Assembly (NCBI GenBank): GCA_017513085.1
Contig: JAFWDK010000009.1
Coordinates: forward strand, 85,772-149,771
Direction of reading: 5' to 3'
DNA length: 64,000 nucleotides
Origin: Clostridiales bacterium
GTDB lineage: Bacteria; Bacillota; Clostridia; Saccharofermentanales; Saccharofermentanaceae
Position numbers and translations under genes: made by a program. Positions 52,936-61,459 of the stretch are shown here, piece after piece; position 1 is the stretch's first letter, and every line of letters starts with the position of its first letter. The notes beneath the pieces are model-generated. The model saw only the letters and a program-made list of their open reading frames with translations. It was not told the origin of the DNA and did no database searches.

Positions 52936-54354
52936 CGCGTGGAGTTTTCTTTTGACTACGCAATAGTAAGTGAAAAGAACGACGAAGGTCAAAAACCACG
53001 AAATCGGATAGGACAAAAGCAGGATCTGATATGCCTTGATGCCGCTCATAGTGTTTTTATAGTGGGCAAATACCGTATAGACCCAGACCAGTCGTAATCC
53101 GCAACTGCCGATAATAGTTGCGACCATCGGGAAGAAAGAACGCTTGATACCTCGGAGTATACCGGAGCCGCAATCCATAAGTCCGCAAAGAAAATCCGGG
53201 ACTACGAGGACCAGCATACGGGCCATACCGAATTCGATACTGTCCGGTGAATTAGGAAGATAGATCTTCAGAAGCGGCGTACCGAGAAGATATGCCAGTA
53301 CACCGAGAGAAAGACCGATGGTGGTTATGGATAGCAGTGTGGAACGATAGATCGCATTCAGACGGTCAAACTTTCTGGCTCCGTAATTCTGTCCGGCAAA
53401 TGTCATGCATCCTTGTGTGAATGAGTTCATCCCGGCATAAATAAATGAGTCGATGTTCATGCAGGCACTGTTTCCGGCCGTGCACGAAGTGCCGAGAGAG
53501 TTTACGGAAGACTGGATGATCACGTTGGAAAAAGAGAAGAGCGTGTTTTGAAAACCGACCGGTAAACCCAGCTTCAGGATCTTTCCCAACGGCTTGGCGT
53601 GAATGCGGAGTTCGAATAGGAAGATCCGGCATTCTCCATCAAGACGGAAAAGTGAATTGCTCATCAATATGGCGGACAGGACCTGAGAAGCGACGGTTGC
53701 AATAGCGACACCTGCAACGCCAAGCCCGAATCCGGCAACGAGAATGAGATTTAAGATCACGTTCACAACGCCGGACAAAGTCAGATAGATCAACGGACGC
53801 CGGGTATCTCCGGTTGCAACGATAATAGCACGTCCGAATGTATAGATCATGAAAAACGGACTACCGATAAAGTAGATCCGGAGATATGTGGTCGCCTGGT
53901 CGATCGAGTCCGCTGTCGTCCCCATCCATTCCAGAAATGTTCTGGCAAAGATCGTCCCGATGATACAGGTAAAGATTCCGAACACGATACCCAGAGTAAA
54001 AATGGTATGAGTCAGATCATGGATCTTTTCTTTCTGTCCGGCTCCAAGTACGGACGCCAGTACGACCGTTGCGCCGAGAGAAACGCCGACAAAGAGATTG
54101 ATCAGAAGATTGATCAGAGGTGCGCAGGAACCGACGGCCGCTACGGCTGTCCGGTCGACAAACTGGCCGACGACGGCGATGTCTGCCGCATTAAAAAGAA
54201 GCTGAAGGATCTGCGTAAGTGCGATCGGTACGCTATACAAGATCAGGGGGAGAAGGACCGGACCATTGAGCATGTCAACATTAAGGCTTCTGTTTCCTCG
54301 ATGGAGACGAAGCCGCTCGGATCCGGTTTTGCGTTGTAGATTATCTTTCGACAT
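52933..54354 (-). CDS. MATE-family efflux transporter
   Basis: The 473-residue protein has about twelve membrane helices and the two-fold MATE pattern (G-P-V-L-L-P-L-I-L-Y-S-V-P-I-A-L-T-Q-I-L-Q near the start; V-V-G-Q-F-V-D; later C-M-T-F-A-G-Q-N-Y-G-A). MATE pumps export cationic drugs or metabolites using Na or H gradients. The annotated start ATG 54354 lies directly on the T-run of a terminator hairpin and has no free ribosome site, so expression is either low, read from a later start (M near residue 29), or controlled by that hairpin. Confidence 0.93.
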   Translation of the reverse strand: MSKDNLQRKTGSERLRLHRGNRSLNVDMLNGPVLLPLILYSVPIALTQILQLLFNAADIAVVGQFVDRTAVAAVGSCAPLINLLINLFVGVSLGATVVLASVLGAGQKEKIHDLTHTIFTLGIVFGIFTCIIGTIFARTFLEWMGTTADSIDQATTYLRIYFIGSPFFMIYTFGRAIIVATGDTRRPLIYLTLSGVVNVILNLILVAGFGLGVAGVAIATVASQVLSAILMSNSLFRLDGECRIFLFELRIHAKPLGKILKLGLPVGFQNTLFSFSNVIIQSSVNSLGTSCTAGNSACMNIDSFIYAGMNSFTQGCMTFAGQNYGARKFDRLNAIYRSTLLSITTIGLSLGVLAYLLGTPLLKIYLPNSPDSIEFGMARMLVLVVPDFLCGLMDCGSGILRGIKRSFFPMVATIIGSCGLRLVWVYTVFAHYKNTMSGIKAYQILLLSYPISWFLTFVVLFTYYCVVKRKLHA

Positions 54355-54411
54355 AAAAAAACTTTCCCATTCTGATCATAGGAGCAATTTTACCATGACG
54401 AATGGGAAAGT
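54355..54411 (-). terminator. Terminator hairpin abutting the MATE start codon
   Basis: On the minus strand ACTTTCCCATT (54411-54401) pairs perfectly with AATGGGAAAGT (54371-54361). A T-run of about seven continues straight into ATG 54354. It could end the TerB-like gene upstream or act as an attenuator for the MATE gene. Confidence 0.75.
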
Positions 54412-54479
54412 GATCTTATAAATGCGTTGTGCAATTGCCAGAAATCAATAACCGTAGAAACGACTTTCCAGCATATTGC

Positions 54480-55169
54480 TTAGTGCATGATGACCTGCTT
54501 GGTGCCGCAGTAAGGACAATAAGTCTCGGTACGGCTGTCGTTGATCTCCTGCGTTGCCCCGCATCCCGGGCACTTAAGTGTCACGACGCGGGCGCGTCCG
54601 GCAAACTGCTCGTTCATATTTCCACCGGGGAACCCTTGCTTACCATAGATATAATTCTGGAAGACCATCATGGCTTTTCTTTCGTTCTCCGTTACACCGT
54701 CTGTGATCTCAGCGATACGCTGCATATCTGCCTGAAGCTGGTTCAGTGTATCCAGATTAAGATTATTAAGGTATTTCTCGACACTCAGAAAACTGGTGGA
54801 AGTATCGGAAGCAATCTTCTGAAGTTCGCTTCGGAAAGACGGGGAAGCGTTCGGATTGTTCAGAAGGCTGGAACACATATAATCCAGATCTCTTTGTTCG
54901 TCAGGAGAAATGTAACCGTCTGATTTCGCGATGTAGTAGCAAAGTGCAATACGTGCAAGTGCAATGTTTGCGATGTAAGCACCATTGGAACCGGATCTTG
55001 AAGCGGCATTTTCAGCCGGCAGAAAATTTCCGGCGGGAGCATATGCCTGCCTTTGTGAATTCGTCATCAGATTGGAAATCAGTGCCGCGCCGGCGCCTAC
55101 TGCCAAACCACCGAAAACGTCTCTTGTTACGGAATGCATTGCCGATCTTAATAACATTTTGCCAAGCAT
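54480..55169 (-). CDS. TerB-like protein with C-terminal zinc ribbon
   Basis: The 229-residue product has an amphipathic or weakly hydrophobic N-terminus (A-V-G-A-G-A-A-L-I-S-N-L) and a TerB-like helical domain (A-R-I-A-L-C-Y-Y-I-A-K-S-D-G-Y-I-S-P-D-E, about residues 75-170, with the D-G-x-I-x-x-x-E metal-like motif). A closing zinc ribbon has C-P-G-C-G and C-P-Y-C-G (about 204-225). ATG 55169 follows AAGGAG; a longer frame starts at 55208. TerB domains occur in tellurite and stress systems; the role here is unknown. It shares ribbon style with four other genes in the window. Confidence 0.8.
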   Translation of the reverse strand: MLGKMLLRSAMHSVTRDVFGGLAVGAGAALISNLMTNSQRQAYAPAGNFLPAENAASRSGSNGAYIANIALARIALCYYIAKSDGYISPDEQRDLDYMCSSLLNNPNASPSFRSELQKIASDTSTSFLSVEKYLNNLNLDTLNQLQADMQRIAEITDGVTENERKAMMVFQNYIYGKQGFPGGNMNEQFAGRARVVTLKCPGCGATQEINDSRTETYCPYCGTKQVIMH

Positions 55170-55307
55170 ATTTTTGCTCCTTATTCTCGATTGACCATGT
55201 ATGATCAATTTGCCGTTTTTATTGATTATAAAAGAGCTTGGATAAGAATTGAAGTGTTATGTGTGAAAAATAGGCATAAGTATTTTTAGTGAGAAATGAA
55301 AATCAGT

Positions 55308-55336
55308 TTGTCATAATCATGAAAATTGTGTATAAT
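55308..55336 (+). promoter_or_regulatory. Promoter for rmlA-rmlB
   Basis: TTGTCA (55308-55313) and TATAAT (55331-55336) have 17-base spacing, 44 bases before rmlA. Confidence 0.75.
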
Positions 55337-55379
55337 CACTTTGTCCATTGAATTTTCATAATAATCAAGGGGGATTTGT

Positions 55380-56273
55380 ATGAAAGGCATTATTCTGGCA
55401 GGTGGTACTGCCACGCGCTTGTTTCCTGCTACCACGGTAATCAGTAAACAGCTTCTTCCGATTTACGATAAACCTCTCATTTACTATCCGCTTTCTATTC
55501 TGATGTTGGCCAATATCAGGGAGATCCTTGTCATTTCGACACCAAGAGATCTGCCTTTCTACGAAACTTTACTCGGAGATGGTTCCCGCCTTGGTATTAC
55601 ACTTCAGTATAAAGTCCAGGAAAAACCCCGTGGACTTGCGGACGCTTTTATTATCGGCGAAGACTTCATTGGCGATGACAGCGTTTGCCTTATCCTTGGA
55701 GATAATGTATTCTATGGTGCGACGATTTCAAAAGCTCTGGCGAAAGCTGTAGATTCCGTTAAAGACGGAGGTGCAGCTGTTTTCGGATATTATATGAAAG
55801 ATCCGACGGCTTTTGGTGTGGTTGAATTTGATAAGAACATGAAGGCAATTTCGATTGAAGAGAAGCCGAAGGAACCGAAGTCTCACTATATCGTTCCGGG
55901 CCTGTACTTCTATGACAACAATGTTGTTGAGTATGCGAAGAATGTGAAACCTTCTGCCCGTGGAGAGATCGAGATCTCATCTTTGAACTCCATTTATCTG
56001 GAGAAGGGCGAGCTGAACGTTTCCGTTATCGGTCGAGGTGTTTCCTGGTTCGATACAGGAACGCCGAAGGGCATGCACAGAGCAAGTGGTTTTGTAAAGA
56101 CCATGCAGGAACTTCAGGGTTTCTATGTTTCTTGTATCGAAGAGATTGCCTGGAGAAGGAAATTTATTACTACCGAACAGCTCAAGAAGCTGGGCGAGGA
56201 GTTAAAGAAATCTGAATACGGTCAGTACATCTTGTCCCTGACAGAAGGAAAAAACGAAGAGGTTGAGTTCTAA
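55380..56273 (+). CDS. rmlA: Glucose-1-phosphate thymidylyltransferase
   Basis: RmlA makes dTDP-glucose from glucose-1-phosphate and dTTP, the entry to deoxysugar pathways. The start K-G-I-I-L-A-G-G-T-A-T-R-L carries the nucleotide loop. S-K-Q-L-L-P-I-Y-D-K-P-L-I-Y-Y-P-L-S and L-G-D-N-V-F-Y-G are family signatures, and the length (297) is normal. The stop overlaps the rmlB start by one base. A clear promoter lies upstream. Confidence 0.97.
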   Translation: MKGIILAGGTATRLFPATTVISKQLLPIYDKPLIYYPLSILMLANIREILVISTPRDLPFYETLLGDGSRLGITLQYKVQEKPRGLADAFIIGEDFIGDDSVCLILGDNVFYGATISKALAKAVDSVKDGGAAVFGYYMKDPTAFGVVEFDKNMKAISIEEKPKEPKSHYIVPGLYFYDNNVVEYAKNVKPSARGEIEISSLNSIYLEKGELNVSVIGRGVSWFDTGTPKGMHRASGFVKTMQELQGFYVSCIEEIAWRRKFITTEQLKKLGEELKKSEYGQYILSLTEGKNEEVEF

Positions 56274-57310
56274 TGATTATTGTAGTTACCGGTGGCGCTG
56301 GATTTATTGGTTCAAATTTTGTTTATCACATGCTCAAAGAGCATCCCGATTACAGGATAATTTGTTTGGACAAACTAACATACGCCGGGAATATGTCTAC
56401 ATTAGCACCGATCATGGATAACCCGAATTTCCGTTTCGTGAAAGCGGACATTTGTGACCGTGAAGCAGTATTTGCACTTTTTGAGGAAGAGAGACCGGAG
56501 ATCGTAGTAAACTTTGCTGCAGAATCTCACGTCGACCGCTCTATCGAGGATCCGGGAATCTTCCTGACGACCAATATTTTAGGAACACAGGTCCTCATGG
56601 ATGCTTGCCGCATGTTGATGGGCAAGGAAAACAGCACATTTAAGAGATATCATCAGGTTTCCACGGACGAAGTATATGGAGATCTTCCGCTTGACCGTCC
56701 TGATCTGATGTTTACCGAGACAACTCCAATCCATACCAGTAGCCCGTATAGCAGCTCCAAGGCTGGCGCGGATCTTCTGGTCATGGCATATAACAGAACT
56801 TACGGACTTCCTGTAACGATCAGCCGTTGCTCCAACAACTATGGTCCGTATCACTTCCCGGAGAAATTGATTCCGTTGATGATCATCAATGCCCTGCATG
56901 ATGAGTCCCTGCCTGTATACGGCGATGGTTTGAATGTCCGCGACTGGCTTTATGTTGAAGATCACTGCAAAGCAATCGATAAGATCATTCATGACGGACG
57001 CGTAGGTGAGGTGTACAACGTCGGCGGTCATAACGAGATGGCCAATATTGACATTGTAAAGCTGATCCTGGCTGAACTTGGTAAGCCGGAATCTCTCATC
57101 AAGTATGTCGAAGACAGACATGGTCATGACAGAAGATACGCGATCGATCCTACAAAGATCTCCACAGAACTTGGCTGGACACCGGAAACAAAGTTTGCCG
57201 ATGGTATCAAGAAGACGATCCACTGGTATCTTGAGAACCAGGATTGGTGGCAGCCGATCATTGATGGAGAGTATCAGGACTATTACGAGAAGATGTACGC
57301 CAATAAATAA
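56273..57310 (+). CDS. rmlB: dTDP-glucose 4,6-dehydratase
   Basis: RmlB converts dTDP-glucose to dTDP-4-keto-6-deoxyglucose. It is an extended SDR with the NAD loop T-G-G-A-G-F-I-G-S-N-F near residue 7, F-A-A-E-S-H-V-D-R-S, S-T-D-E-V-Y-G-D-L and the catalytic Y-S-S-S-K-A. W-L-Y-V-E-D-H later is also typical. The length is 345 residues. Together with RmlA it feeds the aminotransferase, reductase and 2,3-dehydratase that follow. No rmlC or rmlD is present, so dTDP-rhamnose is not the local product. Confidence 0.97.
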   Translation: MIIVVTGGAGFIGSNFVYHMLKEHPDYRIICLDKLTYAGNMSTLAPIMDNPNFRFVKADICDREAVFALFEEERPEIVVNFAAESHVDRSIEDPGIFLTTNILGTQVLMDACRMLMGKENSTFKRYHQVSTDEVYGDLPLDRPDLMFTETTPIHTSSPYSSSKAGADLLVMAYNRTYGLPVTISRCSNNYGPYHFPEKLIPLMIINALHDESLPVYGDGLNVRDWLYVEDHCKAIDKIIHDGRVGEVYNVGGHNEMANIDIVKLILAELGKPESLIKYVEDRHGHDRRYAIDPTKISTELGWTPETKFADGIKKTIHWYLENQDWWQPIIDGEYQDYYEKMYANK

Positions 57311-57399
57311 TCCGGCCGATTTCTCTTTTTCTTGTCAAGATTAACAGTTTTGCAAGTGAAAACCACCTTGCTTTTGTTTCGAATATGTTTTTTTCAGAG

Positions 57400-57427
57400 G
57401 TGACATATTCGGAATATATGGTACAAT
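57400..57427 (+). promoter_or_regulatory. Promoter for the aminotransferase-reductase-dehydratase unit
   Basis: GTGACA (57400-57405) and TACAAT (57422-57427) are 16 bases apart, 35 bases before the aminotransferase start. Confidence 0.6.
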
Positions 57428-57462
57428 TTATTAGAATATATAAATAGCAAGGGGTTAAGTCT

Positions 57463-58593
57463 ATGATTCCATTCAACAAAGCTTCGATTACTGATCTTGA
57501 GGTAAAATATGTAACAGATGCTCTTCTTAACAGCAAGAGTTCGGGTGATGGTCCGTATACTCTTAAAGTATATGAAGAGTTTAAGAAGAGATTCGGCATT
57601 GAGAATATGCTTTTAACCACATCAGGAACGACCGCTTTGGAAATGGCTGCGATCCTTGCAGACCTTCAGCCCGGAGATGAAGTAATCGTTCCTTCTTTTA
57701 CGTTTTCTTCCACAGCTAATTCCTTTATGCTTCGTGGCGCTAAGCCGATCTTCTGCGATGTCAGAAGAGATACGATGAATATGGATGAAAACTTGATCGA
57801 GGGTCTTATTACCCCTAAGACAAAGGCTATTTTCCCTGTAGATTATGCCGGCATTCCGTGTGAGATGGATACTATTAATGAAATTGCCAAGAAGCACGGA
57901 CTTCTGGTAATTGAGGATGCTGCTCAGGCAGTCGGCTCCCGTTATAAGGGCAGAGTTGCCGGCACACTGGCACCGTTCGGATGCTACAGCTTCCATGAGA
58001 CAAAGAATTACGTAATGGGTGAGGGCGGTGCGATCGTCATTAACGATGCTTCTTATCTTGACAGAGCCGAGATCATTCGTGAGAAAGGTACCAACCGCCG
58101 TCAGGTATTGAAGGGCATGGTAGATAAGTACACATGGCATGATATCGGTTCTTCTTTCCTGCCGTCTGACATTCTTGCTGCAATCATGTATGCACAGATG
58201 CAGCGCTTCGATGAGATCATGGAGAAGAGAATGATGGTATGGAATACATATCAAACCGAACTTGTTGAATTAGAGAATAAGGAAAAACTGATCAGACAAT
58301 TCCTGCCTGACAACGTTGAGCACAATGCACATATGTATAACATCATCCTGCCTTCCGACAAGATCAGAACGGACCTTGTTGCGAAGTTGAAAGAACAGGG
58401 CGTATATGCATATATTTGCTATGTACCGCTTCATTCTTCCCCGCTTGGCAAGAAGCTCGGATATCGTCCGGAACAGTGTCCGGTAACAGAAGACTACGGC
58501 GAGCGTGTTCTCCGTCTGCCGCTTTACGCTGACATGACGAAGGAAGATGCTTTGAAGGTAGTTGAACTTGTAAGGGATATTCTTACCAAATAA
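57463..58593 (+). CDS. dTDP-4-keto-hexose aminotransferase, WecE/RffA-like
   Basis: This is a DegT/DnrJ/EryC1 PLP enzyme, 376 residues. The PLP lysine lies in S-F-H-E-T-K-N-Y, the exact form seen in WecE, and I-R-E-K-G-T-N-R-R, V-D-K-Y-T-W-H-D-I-G-S-S are further WecE-type blocks. WecE transfers an amino group to C4 of dTDP-4-keto-6-deoxyglucose, giving dTDP-4-amino-4,6-dideoxygalactose. With the 2,3-dehydratase and 3-ketoreductase beside it, the natural substrate may instead be a 2-deoxy form. No acetyltransferase (WecD type) is adjacent. Confidence 0.92.
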   Translation: MIPFNKASITDLEVKYVTDALLNSKSSGDGPYTLKVYEEFKKRFGIENMLLTTSGTTALEMAAILADLQPGDEVIVPSFTFSSTANSFMLRGAKPIFCDVRRDTMNMDENLIEGLITPKTKAIFPVDYAGIPCEMDTINEIAKKHGLLVIEDAAQAVGSRYKGRVAGTLAPFGCYSFHETKNYVMGEGGAIVINDASYLDRAEIIREKGTNRRQVLKGMVDKYTWHDIGSSFLPSDILAAIMYAQMQRFDEIMEKRMMVWNTYQTELVELENKEKLIRQFLPDNVEHNAHMYNIILPSDKIRTDLVAKLKEQGVYAYICYVPLHSSPLGKKLGYRPEQCPVTEDYGERVLRLPLYADMTKEDALKVVELVRDILTK

Positions 58594-58614
58594 TTCATTT
58601 ACAGTGAGGTTATT

Positions 58615-59580
58615 ATGATCAGATTAGGGATCGTGGGATGCGCCGAAATCGCTTATCGACGTTTTATGCCGGCTGCACTTCAGGTGGAAGGCCTGGAAGT
58701 GAAAGCTATCGCAGAAGAATATGACCGCTCGAAACTGCAGAATTTCTGTAACGAGTATGGCCTTGAGGCAGCAGAAAGTTTCGATGAACTGATTGCACGT
58801 GATGATATCGACGCTCTCTATATTCCGCAACCGCCGGCCCTGCATTATAAATGGGCAAAGAGGGCTCTTGAGGCCGGTAAACATGTTCTGATCGAGAAGC
58901 CATCTACGACTTCTTTTAACGATACTGCTGATCTTGTGGATACGGCCCGTGCGAAGGGACTCGCGCTTCACGAGAATTATATGTTTGCATATCATTCACA
59001 GATCTCCGATATTCAGAAAATGATCCGTGACGGAGAAATCGGTGATGTCCGTCTGATCTCCGCAAATTTCGGTTTCCCGATGCGTGCGCAGAATGATTTC
59101 CGATATAATAAAGCTCTTGGTGGCGGCGCTCTGCTTGATGCGGGCGGATACACGCTGAAACTGGCGACGGTTCTCCTTGGTGATACGATCAAGGTCGATT
59201 CAGCCCATCTTTTGTCGATGAAAGGATTTGAAGTGGATATGTACGGTAATGCATCCGTGTCGAACGATGACGGTCTTGTCTGTCACCTCGGTTTCGGTAT
59301 GGATTGCGGATACAGATGCTCTCTGGAAGTATGGGGAAGCAAAGGCCGTTTGTTTACCAATCGTATTTTTACCGCTCCGGAAACATTGGAGCCGGTCGTA
59401 TTGATCGAGACAGGCGACGGATCGAAGGAAATCAAGCTGAATAAAGATATGCACTTTAAGCATTCTATTGAGGGTTTCGTGAACGAGATCAGTTCAGAAG
59501 AAGCAAGAAATAAGATGTACGATGGCATTCTTCTGCAGTCCAAACTTGTGGAAGATGTGCGTATTCTTGCAGAAAAATAA
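58615..59580 (+). CDS. Gfo/Idh/MocA-family NAD(P)-dependent reductase
   Basis: This 321-residue enzyme has a Rossmann domain (G-I-V-G-C-A-E-I-A near the start, E-K-P-S-T-T near residue 97) and the C-terminal alpha/beta domain with G-G-G-A-L-L-D-A-G-G-Y. In deoxysugar clusters, members of this family (TylC1, SpnN, GraOrf26 type) reduce the C3 keto group formed by the 2,3-dehydratase encoded next. That pairing, 15 bases apart, is the main reason for the assignment; the fold alone would allow many substrates. Confidence 0.88.
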   Translation: MIRLGIVGCAEIAYRRFMPAALQVEGLEVKAIAEEYDRSKLQNFCNEYGLEAAESFDELIARDDIDALYIPQPPALHYKWAKRALEAGKHVLIEKPSTTSFNDTADLVDTARAKGLALHENYMFAYHSQISDIQKMIRDGEIGDVRLISANFGFPMRAQNDFRYNKALGGGALLDAGGYTLKLATVLLGDTIKVDSAHLLSMKGFEVDMYGNASVSNDDGLVCHLGFGMDCGYRCSLEVWGSKGRLFTNRIFTAPETLEPVVLIETGDGSKEIKLNKDMHFKHSIEGFVNEISSEEARNKMYDGILLQSKLVEDVRILAEK

Positions 59581-59595
59581 GGAGTCGCATATCTC

Positions 59596-60984
59596 ATGAG
59601 CCTTGCATACGAACTGGTTAAGTCTTGGAAGACAAAAGAAGGAAATGTCACACCTACTCAAGAAATCCTTGATTGGGTCGATAAGAGAAACAAAACTCTC
59701 ACCGTAGATATTAAGAAGATACCTTTCCCTAAGGATGGATTCTGGTATCTGGATGAAACGGATGGATGTATCCGGAACAGAAAGAATACATTTTTTTCTC
59801 TCTCGGGTTTCCGTCAGACGGAAGGCGATCAAGTCATGTGCGAACAGCCGGTGATCATCCAGGATGAAATCGGTTATTTGGGCATCATCTGCAAGCAGAT
59901 AGATGGCGTATTAAACTTCCTGATGCAGGCGAAGGTTGAGCCGGGAAATGTGAATGTTATTCAGATTTCTCCTACGATTCAAGCGACGAAGAGCAATTTT
60001 ACACAGAGCCATGGTGGCAAAGCACCGGCATACCTTGATTTTTTCGCGCATTCCAATGAATACCGGATCGTAGTGGATCAGATCCAGTCTGAACAGTCAT
60101 CCAGATTCTTAAAGAAGAGAAACAGAAATATCATTATCGACATCGGCGACAGCGAGATCGAAGTCCTGGATAGCCATAAGTGGATGACTCTTGGTCAGAT
60201 CAAAGATCTTATGAGGATCGATAATCTTGTAAATATGGATACCCGGACCGTATTGTCCTGTATACCATATACAGAGATGAAACTCGAAGAAAACGAATAC
60301 GAGAAAATGAAAGAGTTGTTTGATGACCAGGCTCTTTTCCGTTCGATTTTTGAAGAGTCGGAGAATGCTTTGCCGACGATTTTTAATGCCATAAATAATT
60401 ATAAGATGTACAGCGATCTGAAATCTTCATTGGTTCCGCTTACTGATCTGAAGGATTGGGAGATCAATGATCATGAGATCATTTGCAGACATCCGTATGA
60501 TTTTAAGATCGTATACTGCCAGATCGAGATCGAAGGAAGGGAAGTACGTTGTTGGGAACAGCCGTTAGTGGAAGCTATCGGCATGGCGGTCTTCGGACTG
60601 TTTACCAAGGTGAGCGACGGATGCAGATATTTTCTTGTCAAAGCAAAGCCGGAGATCGGTTGCTTTGACGGGATCGAACTCGGACCTGTAGTCCAGCTTG
60701 AACCTTCCAACCCGAGAAATCAGCTTGATGATGTTGAGAAAATGTTCTTTCAAAAGCTTGACGAGAAGCGTGGTGTGCGCAAAGATGTCATCCTTTCGGA
60801 AGAGGGTGGACGCTTCTATCACGAACAGAACCGTAACGTGATCATTGAGATCGATGAAAAGGATATTGATTCATTGCCGGAAGGATATTTCTGGGTCCGA
60901 TACTCGACATTAAATGAGATGATTCAGTTCAATAATTTCGTAAACATCCAGCTTAGAAACCTGATCTCGCTTCTGGATATATAA
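59596..60984 (+). CDS. NDP-hexose 2,3-dehydratase
   Basis: This family (TylX3, SpnO, EryBVI type) removes water from C2-C3 of dTDP-4-keto-6-deoxyglucose, starting 2,6-dideoxysugar synthesis. The 462-residue product shows the typical internal duplication: a first half with C-E-Q-P-V-I and V-I-Q-I-S-P-T-I-Q-A-T-K-S-N, and a second half with C-W-E-Q-P-L-V and L-G-P-V-V-Q-L-E-P-S-N. R-N-R-N-I-I-I-D and Q-N-R-N-V-I-I-E-I mark the same repeat point in each half. Such enzymes are mainly known from actinomycete antibiotic clusters, so its place here is notable. Confidence 0.9.
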   Translation: MSLAYELVKSWKTKEGNVTPTQEILDWVDKRNKTLTVDIKKIPFPKDGFWYLDETDGCIRNRKNTFFSLSGFRQTEGDQVMCEQPVIIQDEIGYLGIICKQIDGVLNFLMQAKVEPGNVNVIQISPTIQATKSNFTQSHGGKAPAYLDFFAHSNEYRIVVDQIQSEQSSRFLKKRNRNIIIDIGDSEIEVLDSHKWMTLGQIKDLMRIDNLVNMDTRTVLSCIPYTEMKLEENEYEKMKELFDDQALFRSIFEESENALPTIFNAINNYKMYSDLKSSLVPLTDLKDWEINDHEIICRHPYDFKIVYCQIEIEGREVRCWEQPLVEAIGMAVFGLFTKVSDGCRYFLVKAKPEIGCFDGIELGPVVQLEPSNPRNQLDDVEKMFFQKLDEKRGVRKDVILSEEGGRFYHEQNRNVIIEIDEKDIDSLPEGYFWVRYSTLNEMIQFNNFVNIQLRNLISLLDI

Positions 60985-61037
60985 ATCTATTTTGCTGAAA
61001 AAACCCGAAAAATCAACATTCTGTTTAGAGTATGCTA

Positions 61038-61066
61038 TTGACTTGTTTATAGAGTAATGAGATAAT
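61038..61066 (+). promoter_or_regulatory. Promoter for the DUF4190-like gene
   Basis: TTGACT (61038-61043) and GATAAT (61061-61066) have 17-base spacing. Confidence 0.65.
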
Positions 61067-61101
61067 CTAAGCATAATTTTATATGTTGTTTGGAGGTATT
61101 T

Positions 61102-61380
61102 ATGGCTATTGCTTCATTGGTATTAGGTATTGTATCTGTTGTACTGGGCCTGATTTTTTCTGGATGGGGATGGATCGGCGGTATCTGCGGTATTGTTGGT
61201 ATCGTTCTTGCTGTTCTCGCTAAGAAGTCTCACCCGGAGCAGAAGGGTCTTTGCACAGCTGGTCTGGTTCTTTCCATCATCGGTGCAGCTCTGAGTATCG
61301 TACTGTGGATCGCTTGCATGGCTTGCACAAAGGCAGTTAACGATTCTCTTGATTCTATCGCTAATTCTCTTACAAAATAA
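61102..61380 (+). CDS. Small DUF4190-like membrane protein
   Basis: The 92-residue product has two or three hydrophobic helices with the DUF4190-type pattern: A-S-L-V-L-G-I-V-S-V-V-L-G, then G-G-I-C-G-I-V-G-I-V-L-A and C-T-A-G-L-V-L-S-I-I-G-A-A-L-S. Function is unknown; the family is common in Clostridia. ATG 61102 follows TTTGGAGG with good spacing. It has its own promoter and terminator. Confidence 0.85.
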   Translation: MAIASLVLGIVSVVLGLIFSGWGWIGGICGIVGIVLAVLAKKSHPEQKGLCTAGLVLSIIGAALSIVLWIACMACTKAVNDSLDSIANSLTK

Positions 61381-61400
61381 TTGATTGAAGATAGATTCGG

Positions 61401-61433
61401 AAGGCTTCTGTTTTTTAAACAGAAGCCTTTTTC
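61401..61433 (+). terminator. Rho-independent terminator before lgt
   Basis: AAGGCTTCTGTTT pairs with AAACAGAAGCCTT around a three-base loop, followed by T residues. Confidence 0.9.
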
Positions 61434-61459
61434 TATCTTATGACAGGAACTGATTTTAC

